Assembly (NCBI GenBank): GCA_025061245.1
Contig: JANZKD010000258.1
Coordinates: 1 to 5,985, forward strand
DNA: 5,985 nucleotides
Reading direction: 5' to 3'
From: Candidatus Culexmicrobium profundum
GTDB taxonomy: Archaea > Thermoproteota > Methanomethylicia > Culexarchaeales > Culexmicrobiaceae
In this document: positions 1 through 5,784 of the stretch, piece by piece
Position numbering within the stretch: position 1 is the stretch's first letter
Layout of the letters: every line of letters begins with the position of its first letter
Translations under genes and position numbers: made by a program
The notes under the pieces: model-generated
Database searches by the model: none
Told to the model about the DNA's origin: nothing
Seen by the model: the letters and a program-made list of their open reading frames with translations, nothing else

Positions 1-531
1 AGAAATTTCAGGTCAAGAGTTCTTGAACGATTTGAACTGCTATTATCGATTTGTTGTAATGGAATACTTGTTATCCAAACAGATGCACTTATCTATCCAA
101 TAATAAAACTTGAAAACATTTTCAAGAACTTAATTGAAGGCTGTTTTTCTGGATATGAAAGACATCCTACTCAAAAGCATTTGAGACCTGCACTAAAGAG
201 AAAATTTTTCGAAATGGCTAATGGCACTCCCATACACTGTGATGCAGATTTTCGTCCTCTAACTCCAGACAAGGTTGTCAGATTATTTGTTCAAACACTT
301 GCAAAACGTAATGGAAGATACCTAAAATACACACCTCTCTTCGCAAATCTAAGATCACATGAATCAAAACCAATTCAAATCGCAGATATAATTGTTGGAG
401 CCATTCGAACAAAAATTCAAGAAGAACAAGACTTGAAACCTCTCAAACCCTTATTCTTTGACAAACGTAAATTGAAAAGCTGTCCAGGAAGATTCGCAAA
501 AGCCTACTACTGGATTGCTTCAAAACAATAA
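1..531 (+). CDS. DUF3800-like protein, C-terminal part (5' end outside window)
   Basis: The reading frame is open from the first base to the TAA at 529-531, giving 176 residues with no start inside the window that is clearly the true one. A TTG at 181 is available, but the frame upstream reads as normal protein, so the gene very likely begins before position 1. The best clue is near the C-terminus: ESKPIQIADIIVGAI (residues 121-135 of the fragment). It matches the 'S..lQiADliagai' signature that closes DUF3800 proteins, a family with an RNase H-like fold often found near mobile and defence genes. The conserved N-terminal acidic residues of that family would lie outside the window and cannot be checked. 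The end of the protein is rich in Lys and Arg. A GC-rich folded element starts 6 bases after the stop. Family assignment is by eye from one motif; the molecular function is unknown. Confidence 0.55.
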   Translation, partial: RNFRSRVLERFELLLSICCNGILVIQTDALIYPIIKLENIFKNLIEGCFSGYERHPTQKHLRPALKRKFFEMANGTPIHCDADFRPLTPDKVVRLFVQTLAKRNGRYLKYTPLFANLRSHESKPIQIADIIVGAIRTKIQEEQDLKPLKPLFFDKRKLKSCPGRFAKAYYWIASKQ

Positions 532-537
532 AAGTTC

Positions 538-610
538 AGGTGCCGTGTGCCGTTAATCGCGGACGTTGCCTCCTCTGGAGGCCCCCGTAACCCGCTGGGC
601 ACACGGCCTT
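538..610. ncRNA. GC-rich folded element, possible structured RNA of unknown class
   Basis: Bases 542-607 are about 70% G+C in an otherwise strongly AT-rich window. A perfect 10-bp stem closes the element: GCCGTGTGCC (542-551) pairs with GGCACACGGC (598-607). Inside it, GCGG (559-562) can pair with CCGC (592-595), ACG (563-565) with CGT (586-588), and GCCTCC (568-573) with GGAGGC (577-582) around a TCT loop. The whole therefore folds into one long, slightly irregular hairpin. In AT-rich thermophiles, GC-rich islands of this kind are usually functional RNAs. It has no TTCRA T-arm, so it is not a tRNA, and it is too short for SRP or RNase P RNA. It lies just behind the DUF3800-like gene, so it could also be a 3' processing or termination structure or the end of a mobile element. 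Strand cannot be settled from pairing alone. Confidence 0.45.
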
Positions 611-658
611 AGGTACCCTCATCTGGATAAATAATACACTATAGACGCTTATAAGTTA

Positions 659-681
659 TTTCTGGAAAATGTTTCCAGAAA
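659..681. repeat. Perfect 10-bp inverted repeat (hairpin)
   Basis: TTTCTGGAAA (659-668) and TTTCCAGAAA (672-681) are perfectly complementary around a 3-base ATG loop. The hairpin lies between the GC-rich element and the 3' end of the leftward gene at 745-1029. It could act as a terminator for that gene or be the end of an inserted segment. No strong T-run follows on either strand, so a terminator role is only a guess. Confidence 0.4.
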
Positions 682-744
682 AATCAATATTCTCACAGTT
701 CAGTTTTTAATTTCCTATCATAAGCAAATTTTCTGTTCAAAACT

Positions 745-1029
745 CTATCGTTCAATGGAAATTCTTGATGGTGGAGATAATTCATATTGTTCTCTATTTT
801 CATTAAATCTTATATGATATTTATATATAGGAAAATCCTTTTTACTTTCAATTTCATCAGGTATCAATTTGTATTCCTTGATTAAATGTTTAATTATATT
901 CTCTATCTCATCATACAACTTATTAGCTGAACTTATAATTCTACTTCTCTCTTGAATAATTCTTTCTTTCTTCTTTTCAATTGAATAATCTATTGAGCTT
1001 GCTCTTTTCCAAATGAGTTCATATTTCAT
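745..1029 (-). CDS. Small charged hypothetical protein, likely helical
   Basis: I do not recognise this protein. From the ATG at 1029 it has 94 residues. The first two thirds are rich in Lys, Glu and Ile with a heptad-like pattern (SIEKKKERIIQERSRIISSA, then NKLYDEIENIIKHLIKEY), suggesting a helical or coiled-coil segment. A more polar tail follows, with FPIYKYHIRFNENREQYEL. No signal peptide or membrane segment is visible. The frame stays open upstream through a TTG at 1059 to a stop at 1069-1071, so a 104-residue version is possible; neither start has a good ribosome-binding site. The 5' end lies exactly where the neighbouring YkgJ gene is broken, so this gene may itself have lost its true start. 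The amino-acid pattern looks protein-like, but coding status is moderately uncertain. Confidence 0.45.
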   Translation of the reverse strand: MKYELIWKRASSIDYSIEKKKERIIQERSRIISSANKLYDEIENIIKHLIKEYKLIPDEIESKKDFPIYKYHIRFNENREQYELSPPSRISIER

Positions 1030-1056
1030 ATTTTCTTTTTCAAGAACATATTTTAT

Positions 1057-1794
1057 CAAGCACCTGTTTTAACAACTGCTGATATAAATCGAATACTTCA
1101 ATTTTTAGAAACGAAAAGTGAGGAGGAATATGAGAATTTCATACTTGCCTGGACTGCCTTCATAGGTTTTGATGAGTTAAATAATGAGAACTTCAAAAAA
1201 TATAAAGAATCATTAAAATGTTTTTGGATTCCATTTCAAATAGAGGAAGCTGAAGAGGGAATATTGATATGTAATTATATTATCCGTTCTATGCCTTCAA
1301 CTGGGAGATGTGTTTTTCTGAATCCAATAAATAAAACTTGTTTCATTTATCCAGTGAGGCCTGCTACATGTAGGCTTTATCCATTCTCAATTAAAATTGA
1401 TGAAGAAAACATTTACAAGATAATTGTTGCTCTTGAAGATTGCCCTGGAATAGGAATGGGCAACCCCATAAATAAGGAGGAAATTAGAGAAACCATACAA
1501 AAGTTTCTTGATGAAATGCAGATAGACATCACAGTGTATAAAAAATACATACAAGATAAGAGCATTAAGAGGATTGGAAGAAAAGGAAGAAAGGAAATTA
1601 AGGATGTAGATGAGGCATTAGAGGAATTTGAGAGATCATGGTTTGAACAATACTACTTAGGGAAGAAAAGTGATGTAAAATATGGAGAGAAAATGCTTAT
1701 TGAACCATTTGCAGAACTAGGACTTATACCTCCACATCCACTTATTATTGCATACAACAATGTTATTAAAACAAAAAATTTTGAGAAAAAATGA
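1057..1794 (+). pseudogene. YkgJ-type CxxCxxCC zinc/iron-cluster protein, 5'-truncated
   Basis: The family signature is clear in residues 16-41 counted from the TTG at 1264: C16, C26 and C36 within KTCFIYPVRPATCRLYPFS, the 'C.IY..RP..CR.YPF' hallmark of the YkgJ/UPF0153 cysteine-cluster family. Members are thought to bind Zn or an Fe-S cluster; their substrates are mostly unknown. The homologous frame continues upstream of 1264 as APVLTTADINRIL (from about 1060), which corresponds to the segment normally following the first CxxCxxCC motif. That first motif is absent: before 1057 the frame reads only hydrophobic, Phe-rich residues back to a stop at 994-996. No ATG or GTG occurs in frame between 997 and 1264. 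Expression would have to start at TTG 1264 or ATG 1291, leaving an incomplete metal site of about 167-176 residues. I therefore treat it as a broken gene, though the shortened product may still be made. The end of the frame (1792-1794) is followed by a gene-free stretch. Confidence 0.7.
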
Positions 1795-2100
1795 AAACTC
1801 CATTTAATACCGTGAAAGAAAAATTGTTTGCCGGTAAGCAAACCCTCATGTTTCATAAGAAAAAGTTTAATAAAGTTTCTAATGAAAAGTCTGTGAATTT
1901 GTATGGGATTTTTTCTTGTAACGTTTATTTGAAAAATTCCATTAATTTTTCAAATATATTTTTACCTTACACCTCAATTTTAGGCATAAATCCTTAATGG
2001 AAAATTGAAAAAATGAAAAGTCATGATGAACTATCATCAGTTGATGGAGAAGGTCCGTATAGAATCTAACCCTGGTCCAACCACGCTAATTTGAAAAAAG

Positions 2101-2125
2101 AAAATACCTAAAATTTTTGTATTTT
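2101..2125. repeat. Near-palindrome, left-most of the series
   Basis: AAAATAC (2101-2107) and GTATTTT (2119-2125) are perfect reverse complements around an A/T-rich centre that is itself partly self-complementary. The size (25 bp) and the A-run/T-run ends resemble the four elements that begin at 2144. It lacks their ACTWRAGTA core and sits 43 bp upstream rather than 57-61, so it may be a relative or only a similar local hairpin. Confidence 0.4.
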
Positions 2126-2143
2126 ACTCAATATTTCATTCTC

Positions 2144-2345
2144 AAAACTTGCACTAAAGTACAAGTTTCTGATGACGTTTTATCATGAAGAATTTCCTCT
2201 AAAACATGCACTTAAGTACAAGTTTTCATAAAAGGTCCATTGTATTACCCTTTTAACCTAGAAAAGTGCTACTAAAGTAGAAGTTTTCACCATCAACTTC
2301 TAATCACAACAACTATGAAAAAAGGGTACTTGAGTATCCCTTTTT
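2144..2345. repeat. Four regularly spaced near-palindromic repeats with conserved core
   Basis: Elements of about 26 bp begin at 2144, 2201, 2262 and 2319, so the spacing is 57, 61 and 57 bp. Each starts with AAAA and ends with TTT(T), is a near-palindrome, and carries a central ACTAAAGTA, ACTTAAGTA, ACTAAAGTA or ACTTGAGTA (core ACTWRAGTA). By hand alignment the first and second copies match at 23 of 25 positions and the first and third at 20 of 25. The fourth keeps the core and the A/T ends, but its arms are GGG/CCC instead of CTTG/CAAG. The arms thus change while largely keeping self-complementarity, the pattern expected of a hairpin held by pairing. The 31-35 bp between copies are unrelated to each other. 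Possible roles are tandem bidirectional terminators between converging genes, binding sites for a dimeric DNA-binding protein, or origin-like iterons. The copies are too divergent for a normal CRISPR array. Confidence 0.6.
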
Positions 2346-2413
2346 CTAAACCCCACAATTAGAGGATCATAATTTTTCTAATAAATTTTCTAGGAATTTT
2401 TACTGATAACTTT

Positions 2414-2432
2414 AATAGGGAAATTTCCTATT
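2414..2432. repeat. Near-perfect 19-bp palindrome
   Basis: AATAGG (2414-2419) pairs with CCTATT (2427-2432), and the AAATTT between them is self-complementary; one extra G at 2420 breaks the symmetry. It lies 95 bp to the right of the last regular repeat and lacks the ACTWRAGTA core, so it is probably a separate dyad such as an operator or hairpin. Confidence 0.35.
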
Positions 2433-2581
2433 TCTCTGAGGTTTAAACTGTATAGATTTTGTTTGTGGATTGATCTTAGTGATGGAGATGGCCATGTAGA
2501 TTGAATCATTATAAGGGGTGGAACCAGACATTAGACATCTATCTTATGCAATTTTTCACTGATCTGATTAGCTTTCATGTT

Positions 2582-3144
2582 TTAAGGAGGTGGTCCCATT
2601 AATTCGTTCATTCTTCTAGTTAATTCGCTTTCTATTTTGTCGATTTCTTCTTTGGTTAGTTTATGTTTTCTTTCAATTTCTTCGCAGACTTCTTGGGCTA
2701 AGGGTATAACCCATTTATGTATACGTTGAGCTAGTTCCATCATGGCTCTAACTAGCTCCCTAATGTTTCTGTTTCTTAGATCTCCTATTCCATAGTTGAG
2801 GCTTGCTTGTATGGCTGTTTCACTTTTTCATTTAGAAGCATAAATCCCAAGTAGACTCTTTGAATTTTTAGATGCAGCGGAATTACTCCTGCTACTTTGG
2901 CTGCATCCCAAGCAGCATGAGAAAACTTTGGTATTTGAACTAGGGTTTGAGGATCCCATCGTATACCTGATAGTATTCTAAGTCCCTCTCTGATCTCCAT
3001 ATACATTGCAACATGATGAGCTCTATTTATCCTCTTAATTTCACGCATATTCTTCCAATAATCAAACATTGCATACAGAATAAAACCCAAAATAGTATAC
3101 AAGACATCAAGCAAGCAAATCACCTCAAAATAACGTAAAAGCAT
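2582..3144 (-). pseudogene. Single-span membrane protein of unknown function, interrupted by one frameshift
   Basis: I do not recognise the family. From the ATG at 3144, the protein opens with a hydrophobic segment (residues about 5-28: VICLLDVLYTILGFILYAMF lies within it). A mostly soluble region follows, including REIKRINRAHHVAMYMEIRE and AAWDAAKVAGVIPLHLKIQR. This frame stops at 2785, but the coding pattern moves at the A5 tract 2828-2824 into another frame. That frame is open to the TAA at 2582-2584 and adds about 80 residues: SETAIQASLNYGIGDL, a helical stretch with LVRAMMELAQRIHKWVIP, and a charged end finishing MGPPP. One extra A would give an intact protein of about 187 residues. The second part has no usable start of its own near the junction. 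A GTG at 3189 is an alternative start that would be nearly leaderless relative to a TATA-like box at 3213-3220. The gene is divergent from the one at 3280. The break may be a real mutation, a sequencing error in a homopolymer, or a -1 recoding site. Confidence 0.55.
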
Positions 3145-3212
3145 TGTTTTTAGATAATCCTTTATGCATTCCGCTTTCTTCACTTTCACTTTCCAGGACA
3201 ACTCATGTTGAG

Positions 3213-3221
3213 ATTTTATAG
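3213..3221. promoter_or_regulatory. TATA-like box possibly shared by the divergent pair
   Basis: The sequence reads TTTTATAG on the plus strand and CTATAAAAT on the minus strand, close to the archaeal TATA box. On the plus strand it would place a transcript start near 3245, about 35 bases before the TTG at 3280. On the minus strand it would place one near 3190, next to GTG 3189 and upstream of ATG 3144. It is the only good TATA-like match I see between the two divergent genes. The assignment rests on sequence and spacing alone. Confidence 0.3.
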
Positions 3222-3264
3222 GATTGACCAAGTTTCCCCTTTTATTATTTGCTATTTTTATTTT

Positions 3265-3272
3265 GGAGGAGA
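3265..3272 (+). promoter_or_regulatory. Shine-Dalgarno GGAGGAGA that sets a TTG start
   Basis: GGAGGAGA is a strong match to the 3' end of archaeal 16S rRNA. It lies 7 bases before TTG 3280 and only 1 base before TTG 3274, so 3280 is the better start for the following gene. Starts further upstream in the same frame (for example the TTG at 3205) have no such site and would place the ribosome-binding site inside the coding region. Confidence 0.65.
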
Positions 3273-3279
3273 ATTGAAA

Positions 3280-4386
3280 TTGAGCAGATATAAGGGGAGT
3301 CATTCTCGGGGTAAGAGGGATTTCTCTAAGGTTATCCTGATTATCTTGTTTGTTTTGTTTGCTTTGGGTTTTGCTGATAGGGCCGGTTTGCTTGAGGTTG
3401 CTCCTGTAGATTGGTTTGTTTCGGGCTATCAGGGATTGGACATTGGTTTTTATGCTGTGAAGTATAAGGGTAAGTGGTTTTATGAGGGTAACCCTCCAAT
3501 TGCATATAATCCTCCCGCCTTGACTATTAGCGGTCCACAATTGAATTTTGACCCAGACGAGCAGTATAAGGGTGTTATTAATCTCGGTGGAGAGTTAGCT
3601 GCACCTGTCCTATACGATTATTGTAGAAGTAAGCCTGTGAAGGTTATTGAGTGGGAGTTTCAATTAAACTCAACGCATAAAATGATCATCTCAGGTGGAG
3701 TATATCATTTGAAGTGGGAGTTTAACATTTGGGTTACAAGTGATATGATTAACTTTGATGATCCGTGGGATGATGAGTTGGGCGGAATAACTGATTGCGA
3801 GGTATGGTTTATAATTAAGCCTATGCCTCTTGTTGGCTTTAAGGATGCATATTATACTGCTTTTGCTCCGATTTACATGGAGGTTGAAAGCGCCGAATGG
3901 CTTAGAGGTGATCCCAGCGAGCAAGAATTAAATCCTGAGCAGCGTGGAGCATCCTTCCCAATATTCAAATCATTAGGTGGAGTTGAAACTATTGATGAAA
4001 ACACCATTCTAAAATATAAGGGAAGAGATCTTGACCCCAATGTTTTCTCTAAGCAATACTACACTCGCCTCATAGTTAAAAACATGTATATTCCCTATCT
4101 TGCAAGGTCGACAATTCTAGGAGGATGGGTTGGAGACTTCCCATCAGTCAAATACACTGTCAGAATCCATGTGCTAGCCATTGGAAAATGGATCCTACCA
4201 TTAAAGGAGCGATTCGAATTAGAGCAACATCAAACAAGTGAGGGATGGAGCTTCTGGACCGAGTTCTATGAATGGATCAACAATCCATTCAACTTCGCCC
4301 TACTCTCAATCATCATCCTAATAATACTAGCATACCTGTTCATGCCAGTCATAATAGCCTACATATTAAAAGGAAAACAGAGCTGA
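3280..4386 (+). CDS. Membrane-anchored protein with large external domain, unknown family
   Basis: I do not recognise this protein. From TTG 3280 it has 368 residues. It starts with a short basic segment (SRYKGSHSRGKRDFSK), then a membrane span (VILIILFVLFALGFA, about residues 18-32). A polar domain of roughly 300 residues follows, rich in aromatic residues and predicted beta strands (for example VIEWEFQLNSTHKMIISGG and YHLKWEFNIWVTSDMINFDD). A second span lies near the C-terminus (about 338-362, FALLSIIILIILAYLFMPVI), with a short basic tail KGKQS. The N-basic/TM and TM/basic arrangement would place the large domain outside the cell, anchored at both ends. It has three cysteines at most and no catalytic motif that I can identify. 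Codon use changes part-way: the first half favours TTG, AAG, GAG and T-ending codons, while the last 140 or so codons favour CTA, AAA, ATA and C-ending ones. It is divergent from the small membrane-protein gene at 2582-3144, suggesting related roles. A surface-layer, secretion or viral envelope role is possible but unproven. Confidence 0.75.
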   Translation: MSRYKGSHSRGKRDFSKVILIILFVLFALGFADRAGLLEVAPVDWFVSGYQGLDIGFYAVKYKGKWFYEGNPPIAYNPPALTISGPQLNFDPDEQYKGVINLGGELAAPVLYDYCRSKPVKVIEWEFQLNSTHKMIISGGVYHLKWEFNIWVTSDMINFDDPWDDELGGITDCEVWFIIKPMPLVGFKDAYYTAFAPIYMEVESAEWLRGDPSEQELNPEQRGASFPIFKSLGGVETIDENTILKYKGRDLDPNVFSKQYYTRLIVKNMYIPYLARSTILGGWVGDFPSVKYTVRIHVLAIGKWILPLKERFELEQHQTSEGWSFWTEFYEWINNPFNFALLSIIILIILAYLFMPVIIAYILKGKQS

Positions 4387-4404
4387 ATTATGATATCTTC
4401 AATC

Positions 4405-4432
4405 TTGTTTATCTTTAGACTTGCATAAACAA
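4405..4432 (+). terminator. Weak AT-rich hairpin after the membrane-protein gene
   Basis: TTGTTTAT (4405-4412) and ATAAACAA (4425-4432) are perfect reverse complements with a 12-base loop, starting 18 bases after the stop at 4386. There is no long T-run behind it, so it is only a weak candidate for a transcript end. Confidence 0.2.
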
Positions 4433-4488
4433 AATTCCAAATTTTCTATTTGTAAAAGAAATTTAAAATTTAACCGTCCAATTTTGAA

Positions 4489-5002
4489 TTAGATAATATG
4501 ATAACTTGTCATTGTCCGCTTCTCTTTACCATAAGTCATCACTGCATATTTAGTGACTTCACTCCCAGTGCCAGCAGTCGTTGGAATACAAATAATATTG
4601 GCACCTTCTCTCTAACCAAATTTAATCCTAAACAATTTCCTATATGACCCGGATTTTTATTTGCAATTGAAGCTGCCTTAGCAGCATCTAAGCAACTTCC
4701 ACCACCGAATCCAATAACTGTGTCTATACCTGAACTTCTAATATTATTCATTAACTCATCAATAGTTTCAATACTTGGTTTAGGTTCAACTTTGCTGTAA
4801 ACCTGATAGTTGATGTCAAATTTATCTAAATAGCTCTCCAGCTTCTCGATTAATCCTATTTTAACAATATTTTTATCCGTTACAATTAATACCTTTAGAC
4901 TATTCAGTAGATTCAAGGTTTCACCAATCTTCCCTAATGAACCATTCCCAAAACTATGTACTTAGAAGTTTGTATTTGAAACAAAATATCATGGAACTCC
5001 AT
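4489..5002 (-). pseudogene. Iron-type alcohol dehydrogenase remnant (two frameshifts, C-terminal half lost)
   Basis: Pieced together in three frames, this is the N-terminal half of an iron-containing alcohol dehydrogenase, an NAD(P)-dependent oxidoreductase of alcohols and aldehydes. ATG 5002 begins MEFHDILFQIQTSKYIV. At the T4 tract on the coding strand (plus-strand 4950-4953) the frame shifts to FGNGSLGKIGETLNLLN. It continues through KVLIVTDKNIVKIG, VEPKPS and the nucleotide-binding GFGGGSCLDAAKAA. Near 4590-4598 a second shift, best explained by two extra bases, is needed to recover ICIPTTAGTGSEVTKYAV, the family's most conserved stretch. The frame then ends at a TAA (4489-4491) after KEKRTMTSYHII. 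Family members usually have about 380 residues; here about 170 remain, and the C-terminal His/Asp metal ligands are absent. No single frame can give an active enzyme. A partial frame starting at TTG 4916 and ending at 4539 covers only the middle. It lies 43 bp downstream of the PrsW gene on the same strand. Confidence 0.85.
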
Positions 5003-5045
5003 GATTAAAATACATTTCAAAATAAATATAACTATTGTCAACCAA

Positions 5046-5771
5046 CTACTCTACCCTAGATGTAATATAATAAAATGTATACAAATCCAATACTATTGCC
5101 GCTAAAAGCAACACTGGCTGAAAAATAGCAAAAACAGCCAATAAATTATGTAGAACATGCAAGAGTATTGCTATAAAAAGAAATCTAGATGCAGTTTCAG
5201 GACCATGCCCACCGAACATTGTTAATGCATACCCCCAACCAGCAATAGCTGATGACGCTGAATGCCCTGCAGTACTTGAAATAGACCTTAAAACACCAAT
5301 CAAAAGAGGCTCCTTACCCCTAAAGGTATATAATATCGTTTCTAAAGTAGCAAAACCCAACCCTATAGAAGCACCATAAACAATTCCATCATCAACTTCA
5401 TTAAACAATCTCTCCAGCTTAGCAATACTCTGAACACCCATAAACTTAGAAATCTCCTCAATAACCGGACCAATAAAAACAACCAATAAAACCTCAGAAA
5501 TTATGGTAGCTATAAAAGATTCAACCACCAACGCTAAAAAGGTACATAATATAAATCCATAAGAAAAAGCCATTAAAAGGCCGATCAAAGGCTCCCTCTC
5601 AACTTTCTCCTTTCTCCAAACAAAAATTAAATAAGCCAAGCTGGGAGCAAAAACAGACACTATCAATATTGGCGAAATATATGAAGCAAAAACAGACACT
5701 ATCAGTGTCAAAGCTATAGTCACAGCGATAGTAATCTTCATACTTACATCATCACTGAAATACTTAGACAT
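5046..5771 (-). CDS. PrsW-family intramembrane metalloprotease
   Basis: This 241-residue protein is strongly hydrophobic, with about seven likely membrane spans. It carries the PrsW family motifs in order: EEISK (105-109), DDGIVYGASIGLGFATLETILY (split here as DDGIVYGASIGL at 127-138 and GFATLETILY at 139-148), GHSASSAIAGWGYAL from 169 (His170), and LHVLHNLLAVF at 204-214 (His205, His208, Asn209). PrsW proteins are membrane metalloproteases related to the CPBP/Rce1 group; the best-studied one, in Bacillus, cleaves an anti-sigma factor. The substrate in this organism is unknown. The family's usual 'EN' in GF...EN..Y is ET here (E144 kept), a mild deviation. ATG 5771 is preferred because GGGTGTGT precedes it directly; Met11 (MKITIAVT) is an alternative. 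Residues 23-42 contain a 13-residue tandem duplication (LIVSVFA at 23-29 and 36-42). Length is within the range of the shorter archaeal members, and the gene looks intact. Confidence 0.85.
   Translation of the reverse strand: MSKYFSDDVSMKITIAVTIALTLIVSVFASYISPILIVSVFAPSLAYLIFVWRKEKVEREPLIGLLMAFSYGFILCTFLALVVESFIATIISEVLLVVFIGPVIEEISKFMGVQSIAKLERLFNEVDDGIVYGASIGLGFATLETILYTFRGKEPLLIGVLRSISSTAGHSASSAIAGWGYALTMFGGHGPETASRFLFIAILLHVLHNLLAVFAIFQPVLLLAAIVLDLYTFYYITSRVE
5646..5704. repeat. In-frame 39-bp tandem duplication inside the PrsW gene
   Basis: The same 20 bases occur at 5646-5665 and 5685-5704, starting 39 bp apart (13 codons). The identical DNA encodes LIVSVFA twice in the first membrane region of the PrsW protein. 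Perfect identity of the copies suggests a recent duplication that lengthens the first hydrophobic segment without breaking the frame. Confidence 0.75.
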
Positions 5772-5784
5772 ACATCACACCCAT

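Larger units (their letters stand above)
1795..2581. other. Gene-free AT-rich stretch between converging genes
   Basis: I see no convincing gene in this 787-bp stretch. A 68-codon frame at 1791-1997 overlaps the YkgJ stop as ATGA, but it has no ribosome-binding site and a composition typical of random AT-rich sequence. A T6 run at 1909-1914, after GTATGGGA, could be an archaeal-type U-rich terminator for the YkgJ remnant. The right part holds a series of near-palindromes (separate entry). The flanking genes point towards it from both sides, so it is a 3'-to-3' intergenic region where terminators are expected. Two related segments beginning TGATGGAGA lie at 2041 and 2480 on either side of the palindromes. 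Confidence 0.6.

Noticed and set aside
538..610. tRNA gene, or complete SRP or H/ACA RNA
   Set aside because: A 7-bp acceptor-like stem can be drawn, but there is no T-arm or anticodon arm of standard size. It is far too short for SRP RNA, and no ACA box follows the stem at the expected place.
1121..1132. AGGAGGAATATG as ribosome-binding site plus start
   Set aside because: The ATG is in a different frame from the YkgJ sequence and leads to a stop after about 11 codons. The purine-rich run simply encodes Glu residues of the YkgJ frame.
1653..1856. Leftward 67-residue frame
   Set aside because: Mostly antisense to the YkgJ coding region, with an F/S-rich composition typical of a reversed AT-rich gene.
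1791..1997. 68-residue frame overlapping the YkgJ stop as ATGA
   Set aside because: No ribosome-binding site and no recognisable domain; the composition is that expected of AT-rich non-coding DNA. The overlap alone is weak evidence.
2020..2065. C/D box small RNA (ATGATGA at 2023)
   Set aside because: A C-box-like sequence is present, but no CTGA D box occurs at a suitable distance and the ends do not pair.
2144..2345. CRISPR array (repeat about 26 bp, spacing 31-35 bp)
   Set aside because: Dimensions fit, but the copies differ too much (17-23 matches of about 25), each is a near-palindrome with A/T ends, and no cas-like gene is present in the window.
3145..3540. Long N-terminal extension of the leftward membrane-protein gene, starting at 3540
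   Set aside because: It overlaps the 5' part of the well-supported rightward gene, is low-complexity and polar, and would put the promoter region inside coding sequence. ATG 3144 (or GTG 3189) is a better start.
3691..3924. Leftward 77-residue frame
   Set aside because: Lies wholly within the rightward 368-residue gene and looks like its antisense shadow; no start signals.
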